Positions 13,001-28,000 of a stretch of 64,000 nt of DNA are shown piece after piece. The first letter of the stretch is position 1. Each line of letters begins with the position of its first letter. The position numbers and the translations under genes were made by a program. The DNA is from Schistosoma mansoni (Eukaryota > Platyhelminthes > Trematoda > Strigeidida > Schistosomatidae): assembly GCF_000237925.1 (NCBI RefSeq), contig NW_017386066.1:372001-436000 (forward strand), given 5' to 3'. Under the pieces are notes generated by a model that had not been told where the DNA came from, ran no database searches, and saw only the letters and a list, made by a program, of their open reading frames with translations.

Positions 13001-16000
13001 AAAACATTTAAAAATAAACTTGAAATAAATACACAAAAAGGCTTATGTATAATAAGAATGATTTCAACTTTATAGAATGGCAAATTAAGCCAGTAATTAT
13101 AGGGAAAGCATAAGGTCTCAAACTTTTGCTGATTACAGTAAGGTTGATCATGAAACAGAAAGTTAAGCTGTAATATAAAAAACCCTAAACAAGTGTACAC
13201 ATATAGAAATGTTTGTATTAAGTCATCCAGGAGGGTAATCAGTGTCTTGGATAGTCAAACTAATAGTATATACTTAACTCTACTGATCGCATAGTGAGCT
13301 CGATGTTTAATAGCTTTGTAGTAAGGATCTATGGTAATATGTGCTTATCGGTGTTGGGGATAGTCGGAAGCAAGTTAGGGGCGGCCAAACCAAAACGTGG
13401 CATCAGTCCATAAAGTCACTAACTTCTGGTCTGAGCCATGTTAATAGATTCAGACTACTTAGTCGGGGTCCGCGTGACTATCGTAACAATTGGTTCAAGA
13501 TTCTGGGTGACATGGCTCAGAATCGATCACAATGGCGTAGGCGTATACACTCTTTGTCTTCTCTTAAACCATGAAATTAAGATAACTTTACACTTTTTTT
13601 TCTACGAACTAATTCTTTCTTTCTGTATCATATCCTTCATACACACTCTTTCTTTTATATGTTACTACCATTGAAGAACTACTTCTATGAATTCGGTGTT
13701 CATCTTATTGTGCTAATGAGATATGGCAACTTGGACTGATGCATACATGTGCCTGGTCATACGTTACAGTCTCTCACACTCACAGACACTTTTGGCTTGA
13801 TCTGGTATAATTATTATTTCTCATTTTATGGTATGATGTGATCTGGTCTGCTTGTGTACAAACCAAGTATGTCTGAAGTATACGATTCATACAATGGAAG
13901 CTGAAATGTAGTCTGGACTCAAACAGATAGGGTTAGAAGAGAAGAACCAACAAGGACTCGGAGTTGACTCTGGGCTGTTCGTACCAGGTAATCTGTTAGT
14001 GGTTTGGAACAGGGTCTTTATTTTCAAAGACTTAGGGTATAAATTGATTTTATCCTCTTTAAACTACCATCTATAGTAAAACGCTTGCCTCTTCAATGAT
14101 TCAAAAAATCCCTTGAAGTACTCAGATATCAGGTTTTTTAATGTCACATGGTTTATCATTTCTACATGACCCCTTTAAATTTAAGTAGTGGAAAAAAAAC
14201 TGTATCGGGCTAGGTATGAGAAGCAGGAAAACTAATCAAGCGTACTGATCTATTTGCAGACTAGAAACTCAGTCATTAATTATTCATAAATGTTCAGGTA
14301 CTTAGTTCTTTAATTTAATAGACATTGTCATGTAATCACCATGAACATCAAACTTAGGTTGATAAGTGTTCATGAACATTAATACCGTTCGTAAGTCACA
14401 AATTTAGTTATATCCATAACTGCATAGTTGAAAGCATGAGTCAATTGAAGCTAGACAACCATGGTAAACCTGGAAGCACTGGACAGCCGTTTCGTCCTAT
14501 TGTGGGACTCCTCAGCAGTGCACATTCACGACCTTGCCTCGCGAGATTCGAACCCAGAACCTACCAGTCTTCCAAGTTTACCTTGGTGGTCTAGCTTCAA
14601 TTGACTTATGCTTTCAGCTATGCAAATACTAAATCTCCACAAAAACTCACTCTTATTATATCCATAACTAACAAGTTTACCTAGTACTTTAAAATATTGA
14701 TTGAACAGATTATGAGTAACTTATCATATATTAAAAAGAACAAATAATTTACCCTTTAGGACAATTGGATCCAGGATTTTCTGATAGAAAATATGGCAAA
14801 TACTGACTGAAATCTAAAGCATTCGGTCTTCCATCATTTAAATGAACTGGACATGATATACAATTGTTATCAATTAAATCAGGTGGACAAAATTTATGTG
14901 TATTTCGATTAATTCGACAACATAAAGATGAACTACTTGGATCAATCCAATCAAAATAGTCATCAATCCAAGAACTGGCTGGAGATACTATCCATGAACT
15001 GTAATAAAGTAAAGATTTGTTTAGTTAAATAGAATAATTACAAACTACATTCATATAATAAATCATTAAGAACTTTACATCAAACGATTGCTCAAGGATT
15101 GATGAGAAACTTCGATGATAGAATGAAACAGTGATTCAGTTCTTTTTGGTTTGAAGTGGCACTTCAACTGATATCACGAATATCATCTACAAAGTTTGTA
15201 TAATAGATGATTTCGGCAGGGGGTCTCAACTATTGTCGTTATGAATGGGAGAGCTTGGGGAAGATTTACGTTGGTCCAAGCTGCCAAACTAAATGAATAG
15301 AAACAGGTAGGAATAATAGAGTAGCAGTGATACTTACGAAGTGAAAAGGTACGTATGAAGGGATACTGGATAACACTTCCAGCTCAAAAAAACATTGACA
15401 GCATTTCTAAGAAATGAGTAGCGGAAACCATCTCAGTGTAAAACTTTCACAGGAAATATCAAAATTACAATTTGCAACTTCATTAATTAACCAATCATTT
15501 AAGTTCGACAAGAGATTAGTGACAGGCAAAACATCTCAGTGGGATTATGTATGATTGAGACAATGAGTAATTAAGATGTTTGAACCCTACAGAGAGGAGG
15601 AATGAAAAATGTTAGTAAACTCCCGTTATGACTTATATCTATTTTGTCTTTATTCATAGGTTGGATATTTGAGTTGAGTGCATGATGTGACAAAGTATTG
15701 TAATCCACTGATCTAATCTCTGATGAGCAGTTTGGGGTCCAGTAAGTAGTGCTAATGGGTGAACAATCCTACTTTCTGTTATGACAGAAAAAACCTCTTT
15801 ATTTCCAGACACTAGTTACAACATGGAAATTTCGGATATTGATGTGAACCTATCGAAACGCCTCCAGTTAAATTCGAAAGGCAAACTCATTTTTCAGGAT
15901 GGAAAAGTGATAGTGGGCCTATCAGGAATCGACAAATGATAAGTGCACGTGATTAATCAAGGAATAGTTCTTATTTTCAAGAGATGAAATATAGACAACG

Positions 16001-19000
16001 TATAGGCTTGATTTCTTAAGGGACTTCTTTTCTCAGTCTCCATCTTTTCTTTCGAGTAACCAGGCTCATGTATTTCAGTATATAGAGTTTCATATTTACT
16101 TACTACTATATAGAAAAAAAGTACTCTACTGTCTAATTTTAATGTAAACAATGCATAGATTTGCATATATAATTAAAAAATCATACAAATAAACATTTTC
16201 GTTACTGTAAATTAGGGTATATATCATATAACTTTTTAAAAAAAAGTCTACAAATGGTTAGTGATGAATAGCTTGAAAGTATTTCGATGTTTACTGCCAG
16301 CTTTTCATAGTCGTAGCACTTGTATATCGTAGTTATCCAGTACAAATCTATTAGCTGGAGCACTCATTACTTCAGGTCCTACTGTGAGAAAAAGATCAGA
16401 TAGTGTTAAGAGTAAAAGCAGAAAATTCAAAGTTTATGGACGGATCATATACACGCAACTGTTTTGAAATGTGACAACATTAATGTGTTTTCCGCCAAGA
16501 AAACTAAAATCTCCATAAATGCTGTACTCCCAAAATGAAGATTATATAAAGTCAACCCAGAAATGGAACACGTTACTTTGCCACACAGATTTGAATAGGT
16601 GGTGGTACGTCGAAAAGAAGTATTCTCCCATGGTGTGAACACCCTAGAAATGATTGATAACTGCCAATATATTTGTTAACAGTACTTGAACTCTCGTTAA
16701 ACATCAATTTCCTACTTCTGTAACAGCGTTTAAGAATAAAGAAGAAAGATCACTAAAGTCAATAATAGCAAGATTTACCGGATATTCAAAAAGAATATTC
16801 ACGAATTGAAGTGTAATAGATGCTTAATTGATAACTAAATATTTCTTGGAGAGAACATGCACCATATCGACTAATTAAACACTGTCCTTGTCGGTTGGAA
16901 TCTTACTAACAATTAAATATCTACCAACTTCATTATTTACACTATTACATAACTGGAGATTATCTGAGATTCTGAATTGATCATATAGCACACAGAATTT
17001 AAAAATAATAAAATTGAGCAATGAATTATAAAGGATAAAAGATTCAACTTGTGAAAAATCCTAAGTACTGGTACCGTATTATTCACTACTCACAATGAAG
17101 ATGATTATTTCCAAACTATCAAAACTATAGTATCACACTAGTTTCTTGTTTTGTCAACTTACCGATTAGGGTAGGAAGCTGCAGCACTAATCTTTCCTAT
17201 TAATGATGTATTGTAACAACCTGTTCCACCACATACTTGATTTTGTCCATCTAATGTAGTAAAATTATGTCCTTCAGTAATAACAAAATAAACTGGTGGT
17301 CCAACTCGTAAATCATTATCTAATGCATTGAAATAATCCAACATGTATGAATCAGTAGGCATAGATAATTTTTGATCAAGAATTAAATGTAATCCATTTG
17401 GTAGAATTGATGCAGCAAAACATATCCATGCTAAACTTATTATAATAATACATGGTCTAGCCCAACCTGATAAAATAACTGGGCTAAGATAGTTAGCTAC
17501 AACATAATGTAACCATGAATGTGATACTGTATACAAATAAACAAAAAGAAAAGGAGAATTTTTAAAAATGATAGCGAAATAATTGTTCAAAAATTAAGTT
17601 TTATTCTTTTGACAAGAACAAAGATAAATAAACAAATAAAGTTTAAAGTATCATACGACAGAATTATAACATTTCTAATTTTTGACAGCAGATGTAAAAA
17701 AAGGTAATCGACAAAAGGAATCCATATTTGTTGTGAGAAGTTACAAAGCATTTGAATTATACATATACACATAGACTTGAATTAGTCAATTGCATTTTTT
17801 GGTGTGTTCTGAAATATGAACTCTCAAGTCGTCTGGCCTCCAAGTGTTCTGCCTACACTATATAACAACTGTTACAACTTCAACGCCGCGTTCCTCTGCT
17901 TACTAATTACAAACAATCTTGTTACGTCCAGTTCAGATAGACTGATTATTTATAATGTTCGGAAATATGGTTAGTGAGTAGAATTGATTGATCACTGGGT
18001 AGTGATCAATGTCATGCGTGTCAAGTTCGTCTTAGTGCTGATCGAATGCTATCGATCAAGTTGCAATGTGGCCACTAGTCCAGGTGGCTCGACAATGCGT
18101 ACACTATGTTGAGATAAGATGGTGGTTGGAGGTGGTTGACAGGAAACCCTGGACCTGGGTTTCGTGCTACTTGGCACTTGTCAGCAAAGTGTACCTGTAA
18201 TCTTGAGGGAACTGGTGTTCCCTGACAGATTCGATCCCGTGTCACCCAGCTTTACAGTCAGAGATGTTACCATTGAGCTACTCGAGCATGAGTATTTGAT
18301 GGGAACTCATAAGTATACACGATTAATAGACATAATTAGCTACTTAATTAACATCAGTAACCTATGGTGTCATTAAAAAAGAAACAATCATTCTTTCATG
18401 ATCCTAACACTTAATTTTCAAAAAGGGGTAATTTGATTTGATTTTATCCTTCTAATCTATTTTTAATCTCTTTAGTTTTCATCATTAGTTATTATCATTT
18501 TCATATTTTCAATTTATTCTTCACCCCCTTCTCATAGTTGTGAAGTGGACAGTTATTTTTTCTTACAGTTAATTTCATCGTTATTATTAACATGAAATGA
18601 CTTTAAACAACAATTGGAAATAATCTATACATAAACATTGAAAAACAAACATTAAGTCATTATTATCAGAAGGGGGTTTTGTGGAGATTTTAGTAATTTT
18701 ATATAGTTGAGATCATGAGTCAATTGAAGCTAGACTACCATGGAAAACCTGGAAGCACTGAACGGTCGTTTCGTCCTATTGTGGGACTTCTCAGCAGTGC
18801 GCATCCACGATCCCACCTCACGAGATCCGAACCCAGGACCTACCAGTCTCGCACCAGAGCACTTAATTTAGTTATTTATAATGAGCGCGTTTTTATGCTA
18901 TGAATATATGAAACGAATCATTTACAATGGTTAATATGGAATTCATATTTCATCTGGTAGATTGAATAGAAAAACCACAATTATTCCATTTAACGTAATC

Positions 19001-22000
19001 ATAAATAACAATAAACGAGTATGATGATTTGCGCAAGATCATTGATCGATTGGAGTTAGACACTGATACCGTTGGATGTCGACTCAGTGGTCTCGAGGTT
19101 AAGCGTTCATGTGCGAGACCGAGAATCTTGAGTTCGAGTCCCGCGCGTGGGATCATGGATGAGCACTGATGAGGAGTCCCATACTAGGACAGTGCTTCTA
19201 GGTTTTCAATGGTGGCCTAGTTTAGATCGACTCGTGAGTTCAACTGTGAAAAAGAATTATTGAATAAATTCAATAATTTTTTTTAGAGATTTAGTAATAA
19301 TAGTATTGCTATACTACTGTAACATCATTATATATTCCTTATGAGTGCAAATAATACATTTTTGATGAGGATAAGCTGTGGTAAAAAATAACAGGAGACA
19401 ATACTGTCCAGTGTTTTTTTTTAAAAAAGAGTTTTCTATCGTTTTGAGACTCTTAGTTGTCCTTCTAATAATATACACACACTTGATTGAAAATATACAG
19501 AACTTATAGATCTTGTATCATATACATGGACATTTTAAAGGTGAGAGTATACTATTTTACTACACCTAACTTGATTGATTCTGACTACGCACACAAGTTA
19601 TACAAACTTAGTTTACATCATGAGTTGATAGATTAGATAAAGAAAACCGTAAGTTGACCTATAGTCACAATAAAAATTGTAAAGAGAACACATGAAGAAA
19701 AAAAAACGCTGTTTTGATATGATATGTGGCTCATATCACATTGATGGCAGGTAGTTCACAAGGAACTCTGGATCTAAGTTTCGTGCTATCCGGCACTGGT
19801 CAGCAAAGTATATATATATAATCTTTAGAGAACTGAAGCTCCAAGTAGGATTCTAATTAGGTCACCTAGCTTTATAGTCTGAGACGTTATCACGGAGCTG
19901 TAGATGACCTGACAGAAATTATATTTATTTAGTCCTTTAGTGCTTGTCGGACTCTATAGATCCATGTCTAGTAACTTATACTATTGGTTACACTGAAAAT
20001 TAGTCAATAGAATCCGATGAGAGCGAAAGAACCCAACAAACATGAAACTGGTCAATACTACTACTAAATGATCAATAAATCAACAGGAACTGGAAATATA
20101 ACAAGCTTACCTGATTTATATTTTTTATCTTCTGTTAGTTCATTTGGTTGATGTTCAGCTAAATCAATTTCATGTATATTACCATCATCCATCGCTGTGG
20201 AACTAAGCGATAATGAATCACTATCGGATGAGAAAACTTTTCGATTATTTTGACCAATTGTTAAATTAGTATTATTCACATCATTGTTATTTGTTAATGG
20301 AGGATGATTATTTGAAGTATTGAATTGTTGAGTTTCGTTTAAATTATCAAATTCATGTTTAAGTTTAAAACAGAAGAGAACATCGAAACGACGAGCCTAT
20401 ATGAATGCAGATATAAGACGGACAAAAGTAAATTCAAAAAAACTGATAAAGTGGATCAATTCAAAGTTGCTATATGAGAAAGCTATATTTATTTATTTAG
20501 ACACATAAATATTGGCACAAGGAGTCACCAAATATAGAAGCGCCACGCAAATGATTCGAGTTATTTGAAGACTGGAATACTACCCAGACGCCCAAACCGA
20601 AGCAGGTGGATTTCTTAGGAGGCCAGTCCATGAGCCTTTGACCTACAGGTCTAATCCACAAGGCAACGGACCAACGTTACGAAGTGCAGTCCCATAGTAG
20701 CCGGTGACCAACAATAGGTTCATACTCCATTTGTTCCTTCAAGATCCTGGAGCACAAGTGAGCCATTGTTTCGGAATCAGAGTTGTCCAACCCCCCTGGG
20801 TGGATCCTCTATATATATATATAGCAGTCAGACTGTAAAGTCTATTCATATGTTTTACTTAGCTATTAACATGATAAATCATTTCAACTTCATATTACTT
20901 AAACTAGTAACTAGACAAAATGGAGAGTCGACAGTTTGAATAATAGACTTTCAACTGTTATACAATACAGTTTGAAAATATGTTCGCTCCATAGATTTTA
21001 ATTTAGACAGTCGGGTAATACTGAAAGTTCTCTCAAACAAAAATTGAGAATTTAAAGTCAAGTGATGCGAACCTATTTTTTAAAAACGAGTTAAATTAAA
21101 TTTATTATTATTGTTACTAGTATTATAATAGATGGTCACATTAAGAAGGGTGTGGCTGATTTGAAGCGGTAATAATATCAGAAAATACAACACATCAATA
21201 AAAGACTAATCATTACTGGAATAATTAATAACACAGCAGCTGGTCACCTTAGAGGAGTTTATTACCATTGAAATAATGAGAGAAAAAAAGTATGAGGACG
21301 AAATGAAATTGAAAAAAAGAAGCACATCGATAAATAAACATGTAAGGACGTAACACTTACTACATATCTACGTCCATCTAATGTAAGCAAAGCAACAAAT
21401 GCAAATATTTGTAAGAGAAAATTGAACACAATAGCCATAGCTGCATATAATGCGAACACACGAACAGCTGGCATTGTAGTTAGTGCTCCTATGCAAGAGA
21501 AGGAATAAACGAATCAGTGAAGATATTAAGAAAAATTAATTCCTACACATATATTAGACTGGATTAAAACAACTAATAAAGACCAAGAAGGACTAGATAG
21601 CTGATACGTCAAAGTATGGGACTACTCAGCAGTTCGCATTCACAACTCTACCAGTTACACCCCTGGGTCCACTGAATAGGGGTTCGATTAGTGGTGAGGT
21701 CGTGGATAAGCACTAATGAGGAGTTTTATACTAATACAAAACAGACGCTTAGTGTTTCCTGATTTTCGATAGTTGTTTTAATAAGGTTAATTTGTAATGT
21801 AGGCCAAAATTCAATAAACCTTAAAAAAACCCTACACTAATTACAACAGTAACGAAACGAAATAATCTATCAAGCTCAACTAACGTTAGACAATGTAGAT
21901 ATGGTATACAGTCTCGATTAATAACCATATCAAAGAGGGAGTATGTCAATCAGAAGGAAATCTTGATAATAACATCGTGTTAGTTTCACCATGTGCTTGT

Positions 22001-25000
22001 GTTATATCAATTTAAACTGAGTTAACTCATACAGAAAATTATAGAAAGTATTTCTGTATCAAACTAATTAAAAGCTCCAAATAGAATGAAATGCTAGCTT
22101 AAAAAGCCATTTACCCCTGATATCACAGAACAATACAAAAAGTGTGTTCTTTAGTCAGATACACATTTGTAAACAAAAACCATGCTACGTGGGTCCAAAC
22201 AATCAATAAGAAGTCCCGTAAACACATATATTTCAGGCTATTAAGGAATAAACGGCAAGGGATGTGTCTGTAACCTTCAAAGAACTGATGATTCTTGTGA
22301 AATCTAAAAAATTTCAAGTAGTCTGCATCTACCAAAATGGCACAGACCAGAAGTTAGTGACTTTATAGACTGATTTTAAGTTTGGGTTTGGCCGCTCCAA
22401 ACTTGATTCCATCCGTCTCCAATAACAGGCAGCATTGAGCACCATGGTAATCGGTTCTCAAACTTGCTCATATCTCTTTTTTGTATTATGATGAAGTATC
22501 CTTCTCTCCAGTCTGTCGGCATTTGTTCATCCTCCCAAATCTTTCTGAATAGAACGTGGAGCATGTTTGTAGTTACTTTTGTGTCTAACTTCAGTGCTTC
22601 AGCTAGCACGTTGACTGGTCCTGGTGCTTTGTCACATGGTCATGCTGATTACTTCGATCGTTGGTGAAGTGACATCTATGGGAAGATCTGTAGGTGCTGC
22701 TTCAATGTCCGGGGGCTTCAGTGGGGCTGGTCTATTCAAGAGTTTTTCAAAATGCTCTGCCCACCTTACTACTTATTGGCTCTAATGCTCCTCTTCACTC
22801 CCCTATTTGCTTCTAAGTATTCGGTTAGTGACTCAGCTTTCTATGCTCTTATTCGACTACTCTTAGTTGCTATCTTCTTGTTCTTCCTTTCTTGAATCAT
22901 GTCCAGGGTTTCAATAGAGATCCATTTCTTATGATGGTATTTCTTGCAGTCCGATAACTTCTAGCACGTTGAAGTTAGTGTTTCTTTGATCCCTTTCCAG
23001 TTGTTTTCCATAGTAGTTTCCTCTTCTTTGAATTGATCGTGTAACTCTTGGAACCTGTTGTTGAGAACCATCTTGAACTCGTTGAGTTCAAGATTAACAT
23101 TAAGTTCAAGATTAACATCAAGATTAACATTAAAGATCAACATTAAAACATAATCTACATAATCTAGAATCATTTAAAACAATGATCAATTTGTATCTTA
23201 ATCAATAGAGCTCGATCAACATTAAAAAAATAAATAAAAATACTAGTGGTTACTACCCACAGTGACCTATCCATATAAACAAATAAATAAGAAACAAAGA
23301 ATAATTACATAGTACTGATTACAAATTATAATAAAAATTAATTTACCACAAAAGAATGCAACACTTTCTGATAAACTAGTTAATAACATTGATGGACCAA
23401 CACTTCCCATTGATTCAGATATTCTATCTTCCACTAATAGTTTAATTGGTTCATTTAAATTATTCAATTGATCTGGATCATTTTCTTGATCATGATCATT
23501 TTGTTCATTTTGAGTTAAATTTAAAGTGGAACTATTTGAATGATTCTTTTTATTATCATTATTATGCTGATGTATATATTGTTTTAATAAGTTAATATCA
23601 TTTATAGATCTATTATGACTATGTTCAAACTCATGTACTAATATAAAAATATTATCAACACCAATAGCTAATACTAAGAATGGTATTACTTCAACAATAA
23701 TTAAAGTAATTGGTAAATTTAAATAACTCCAAAAACCAATGGATGCTAATACGGATGCTAGTACAATAAGAACACCAGCTAGACCAAGTGTTATACGCAT
23801 ATCAACCTGCAAAAAAAAGGAAGAAGAATAATTAAAAGAAGTTATAATTGAGTAAAACTAATGTCAGATGTTTTGTGATAATATGGTGTATGCTACTTAC
23901 ATTGACAGCTATAAGTAATATATATAGCATCAATCGAAAGTGGAATGTCTGGTAATAGTAGATTGAATTGAAGATAACAGGAAGGGAAACCAAAAGAAAA
24001 TTATAATAACAACAAGTTCGAAAGAATCATGAAGTAAACAGACAGTCATAATTTATTTGTAGTCGTCTGACTGTGAAGAATCTTTGCTCTAATTATATTT
24101 GTCGGACAGAACAAATCTTTAATATGAAGTAGGCATGTACAGATTTTATTGGTTTTCTTTCTTATAACAAAACAAATGATAGTTGGATAGTGATATAGAA
24201 AATACTATTTCATTCATGTTAACAGTAACAAATGTATTGCGGCTTATAAGTATATTTAATTTCTTGATAGTGACTAGTGACCATACCACGTTGAAAGCAC
24301 CGGTTCTCTTCCGATCACCGCAGTTAAGCAACGTTGAGCCCGGTCAGTACTTGCATGTTCGACCGGCTGGGAATACCGACTGTCGCCGACTTTGCCCTCA
24401 AATGCCCTGGTACGGTCAAGAGTGGGGAGAGTCAGCTATCCCTCTCAAAATGCTCTCACATAGTCACGAGAATATAGCTTCTTCCAGAGAAGTCCTACTC
24501 ACTACCTTCTTGTGGCGTTACTGTTGTTTACGAAATTGAGAGGATGAAAAGCGAATGTTCGGCGCTTGAACCGGGTTGGAGGACACGGAAAGTTTACCTA
24601 GGGTAGTTGGAAAACCCTCATTCCAAACCAATGGTGCACATGGGCTCCAGTATCCTGAAGGAACAAATGGCGTATGAACCAATCGCTGGTCACCAGCTAC
24701 CATGGAACTGCATCTCTTCACGATGCTCCACTGCCTTGTGAGTTAGACCTTTAGGTTGAAGGCTCCGGGTGTGGCCCCTTAAGAAAACCGCCTGCTTCAG
24801 TTTGGGCACCTGAGCAGTATCCCAGCCCTCATACAAATCGAATGAGATCTGTGTGGCGCATATGTATATGGTGCCCCTTTCTACCAATATTTATGTGTTT
24901 AAATAAATAAATAAGACTAGCAGATGAACGTAATGTTTTATCCTATTTTTTTTATTTGTATTGTCAATAGTGGATAGTATTTAGTTTTGAGTCTTACGGT

Positions 25001-28000
25001 AAGAATATCAACACTGGAGTGTTAATACATTCAGTTGATGAGAGATGAAAAATAAGACGAAATGTAACATCTTAAATTCCACTATCAGGTATTATTTTCA
25101 AAGTGTATTCAGCTTGTAGATGTGAACAGATATTGTTCAAATGAAATAGTCTAGTTCCTTTACCAGAGATTTCGGTGAGACTATAATTTATGGACGAGAC
25201 AATCAGAAGCGTCTGAGGGATTTCAAGGTCACGGTGCCAATTTCACTACCCGATCCTCATGTACAATCGGTTCACAGACGATTTTAGTGAAAACGTGACA
25301 ATTAAGCGGCTACAATAGATGGGACTAATAGGAAGTTCCTTTATTTATAATTGCGGTAATCAATTGACTGTAGACCTTGCGCAGACTACCCTTATGATGT
25401 TATCTTTCGATGTAATATATGTTAGAAGAAAAAGTCTGCTAGAATAAGAACCTTTTTCTCTCGATCCAGATTGTGACTAAGGAAAATTATAATGATTGCC
25501 GCGAACTGTATAATAAAAGCACCAGTATCATTGGCTGCAATATTCGCAGATGTTATTGAAGCTTCGGCTGTTCAGAGGTATGAGTATTGTAGGGATATAT
25601 GCGTAATAAAAATGATAAACTTACACAACCGGAGTACATACAAATAATATTGAAGCTATGTGGTCGAGGCTGAGAGAGATTTTGTGACCTTACCATGGCT
25701 CCAGAGACGGAGTATTATGGAGCCATATGGATGAGTTCCTCTACCTTATGCATTACGATTTTGAAACCTTTGAAGCTTTTTCTAACCTTGACAAGTTTTT
25801 GGACCATGTAAAAGAAGTGTATCCACTTTAATTCCTTGGTGTTGTATGAAACATTTTTATTCCATACTGACTGCCTTCTGATTGGCTAATATTTTTCAAG
25901 GTCACTTAAAACTTGTTCGAAGGTCGTCCAAAAATTATTGTCTCGCCGAGATTTCTAATAAATCTAATCCCGTAATCAAAATACATACTCCAATAAATAA
26001 TAGAAATCAACAGAAAAGAAAAGCAACAACTTACAAGTATTGTTTTAAAACTTCGATATGTCCCTAGAAATAAACTGACATAGATAAACATGACAATATA
26101 GCTTATAGCTATAGTACTTATATCCGAATTTGACTGACGTTCAATTTCATCTTCTACGGAACGCTAATCGAAGAAAAACAACAAACAAAATAATGAAGGA
26201 TGAAGAGAATTATGGATTCTTCTAATAAAACATTACATATATATGAATAATAATAGTATATTAGCAATAAGTAATTAGATATGTAAGAAGGGGGGTTTTT
26301 GTGGAGATTTTATATAGTTGAAATCATGAGTCAATTGGAGCTAGACCACCATGGAAAACCTGGAAGCACTCGACGGCCGTTTTGTTTTAATGTAGGACTC
26401 CTCCACGATCCCGCCTCTCGAGATTCGAACCTAGGACTTATCAGTCTCGTGCGCGAGCCGGCCGGTATCCAACGGTGTTAATGTCTAAATTCAACCAATC
26501 CACGAAGTTGAGCAACCATTCACCATTGTCTTCAGTGCTTCCAGGTTTTCCATAGTGGTCTAGCTTTAATTGACTCATGATTTCAACAATATAAAATTAG
26601 ATGTGTAAATGTATGACATATTGTCGATTAATTTCAATAGTGCGCGACATCTGTTTGAGTTTTCATGATTCTGATGTCTAAAAGTCTTTCAACATAATTA
26701 ATGAGTAAATAGCGTCAAATTAGCTAAAGTCTCCGAAAGCAATTGGTATGAGAAAAACTTAAACTAAATTTGTGTCTAAAATAACTTGAGTCATTAGTCG
26801 TCCCTCCTCTGACGTGCGATCTCATTTACAAATGTTTATTACGTAATTTTTTTTCTTTCCATAACACTAATTAATAATTCTCACCTACGATTTGTTCTTT
26901 ACTCAGCTATTCAGCCATGTGATTATGATATTACTATTTCTGTTTCTATGTTCATAGTTTCTATTCTAGAATATTTATATATTTGATGCATGAGTATTCA
27001 CATTGTTTAACAAATGGAAATACGCACGGACAATTTGTGGAGATTATTGTATTTTTACAGTTGAATTCACCAGTCAATCTAACCCAGACCACTATTGAAA
27101 ACCGGGAAGCATTGTACGGCTGTTTCGTCCTAGTATGAGACTTCTTAGCGGTGCACATTCACGAAACTGCACGTAAGATTCGAACCCAGGGCCCACGATC
27201 TCCTAGGCAAACGATTAACCAATCCTTCCAAGTTTTCAATGGTGGTCTAATATTGATCGGTTCACGATATTATTGAAACGCAACGACTTCCAAAACCCCT
27301 ATCATTCAATTTTACAAAGTACAACAACTTATGATAACAAAATTGGTTCATAAATTGGTTTTACAATTACGTCATATATACATATCAAGTGCATTACAAA
27401 GATATATACTTGAAGCAGGTTATCACTGAATTGTATCGATATCTATTCCAATAGAATTATTCGATCGGATCATACAATAACACTATAGATATAAGTGATA
27501 TTTACAAGAGTATAAAAACCATCGTCAAAATAGTTGATCTGAAATATTTATAAGCAGAGATGGATAGTGGCTAGCAGTGGAATCCAGGACGCGCGTTTCG
27601 TTCTATTTGGGACTCGTCAGCTGGATGTACCTGCATCTCAGAGTTGATGTTCACTCTGGGACTCGAACCCAGTACCCTCGCTTCAAACGCCATCGCGTTA
27701 TCCACTCGGCCAGTGAGTCCTGATATCCACTTGCTTGTGCGATGGGGTGAAGTTTGAATTCACTTAGTATTGTTTGTTTGAAACTTCCCATCGATGTGTT
27801 TAGGACTGCAACTGGTCAGTCTCTATCAGTCACTATCCATCTCTGCTTACCATGCTTGTGAATTAAGGTATATCGAGGCAATACGCACAGTATGCACATA
27901 TGCCAATTAGAGACTGACCAGTTGCAGTCCTAAACACATCGATGGGAAGTTTCAAACAAACAATACTAAGTGAATTGAAATATTTATACTTTCTTCTTTT

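Noticed and set aside
22961-23173. Asn/Leu-repeat peptide as a coding tandem-repeat protein
   Set aside because: It is a short degenerate DNA repeat beside LINE debris in an intron, with no start or splice context.
24275-24390. Functional 5S rRNA gene
   Set aside because: The sequence is changed at several conserved positions, lacks the normal terminator and continues into a retroelement body; it is a retroposed copy.
25882-26067. Plus-strand 61-codon frame
   Set aside because: Antisense to NPC1 exon 11.
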